Positions 6,674 to 6,755 of a stretch of 6,755 nucleotides of DNA are shown in pieces. The notes beneath the pieces are model-generated. The model was not told the origin of the DNA, made no database searches, and saw only the letters and a program-made list of their open reading frames with translations. The DNA comes from Spirochaetales bacterium (GTDB lineage: Bacteria > Spirochaetota > Spirochaetia > SZUA-6 > DRHE01): contig JAGLQP010000102.1 of NCBI GenBank assembly GCA_023136785.1, positions 1 through 6,755 of the forward strand, in the 5' to 3' direction. Both the position numbers and the translations under genes were made by a program. The stretch's first letter is position 1, and the number at the start of each line of letters is the position of its first letter.

Positions 6674-6755
6674 GTGCTCGAACGCTTCGCATCGCTGCTG
6701 TAGGCGATCTGACCGCAGACCTGATCGTGGAGGTGCCGAAGCTGCCTATTGTAGT
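6670..6755 (+). CDS. PfkB-family carbohydrate/nucleoside kinase, N-terminal fragment
   Basis: Only the first 28 full codons are in the window. The start overlaps the TGA of the previous gene as ATGA (6670-6673), a common arrangement within operons. After a short lead, RIAAVGDLTADLIVEVPKLP shows the first beta strand of the ribokinase/PfkB fold: a hydrophobic strand, Gly, then Asp at the place that usually contacts the sugar, followed by the VPKLP turn. Family members phosphorylate ribose, fructose, adenosine, pseudouridine and similar compounds with ATP. The catalytic GAGD motif would be beyond the right edge, so substrate and integrity cannot be judged. Next to a DraG-type glycohydrolase it may phosphorylate the sugar or nucleoside released by that enzyme. 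Confidence 0.72.
   Translation, partial: MSARTLRIAAVGDLTADLIVEVPKLPIV

Noticed and set aside
1..6755. Search by eye for tRNA, rRNA, CRISPR arrays, insertion-sequence ends and attachment sites
   Set aside because: No regularly spaced repeats, cloverleaf pattern, transposase motif or terminal inverted repeats were seen. The non-coding space is only about 340 bases.

Overview
The window is bacterial: short intergenic gaps, Shine-Dalgarno (SD)-like sites, a TTG start and enzyme families typical of bacteria. All recognisable genes are on the + strand, and both edges cut through a gene. The phylum cannot be fixed from this sequence. GC content is moderate to high and uneven.

Layout. (1) Positions 1-2486 are most of a penicillin acylase family (S45) N-terminal-nucleophile hydrolase. 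Its true start and any signal peptide lie left of the window. (2) Positions 2560-3954 are a LarA-type nickel-pincer-dependent 2-hydroxyacid racemase or epimerase with all key cofactor residues present. An imperfect hairpin lies across its stop codon. (3) Positions 4029-5441 are a GlcD/D-lactate-dehydrogenase-type FAD-linked oxidase starting at TTG behind a clear SD. (4) Positions 5442-5635 hold no intact gene. They contain what looks like the broken 3' end of a dienelactone hydrolase gene, then a small hairpin with a run of eight T, then a TACAAT box placed so that the next gene could be leaderless. (5) Positions 5636-6673 are an ADP-ribosylglycohydrolase (DraG/ARH) family enzyme. (6) From 6670 to the right edge is the first part of a PfkB-type sugar or nucleoside kinase, overlapping the previous gene by ATGA.

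How the genes may work together. LarA and GlcD are a natural pair: one interconverts stereoisomers of a 2-hydroxyacid, and the other oxidises one isomer to the 2-oxoacid and passes electrons on. No lactate permease, LarB/C/E cofactor-maturation gene or GlcE/GlcF partner is visible here. The acylase upstream may or may not share the pathway. The ADP-ribosylglycohydrolase and PfkB kinase form a second, translationally coupled unit that may hydrolyse an N-glycosidic bond and phosphorylate the released sugar or nucleoside.

I did not find a clearly novel multi-gene system. The best leads are the gene relic with terminator and possible leaderless promoter between 5490 and 5640, the unassigned substrate of the racemase/oxidase pair, and the DraG-PfkB couple.
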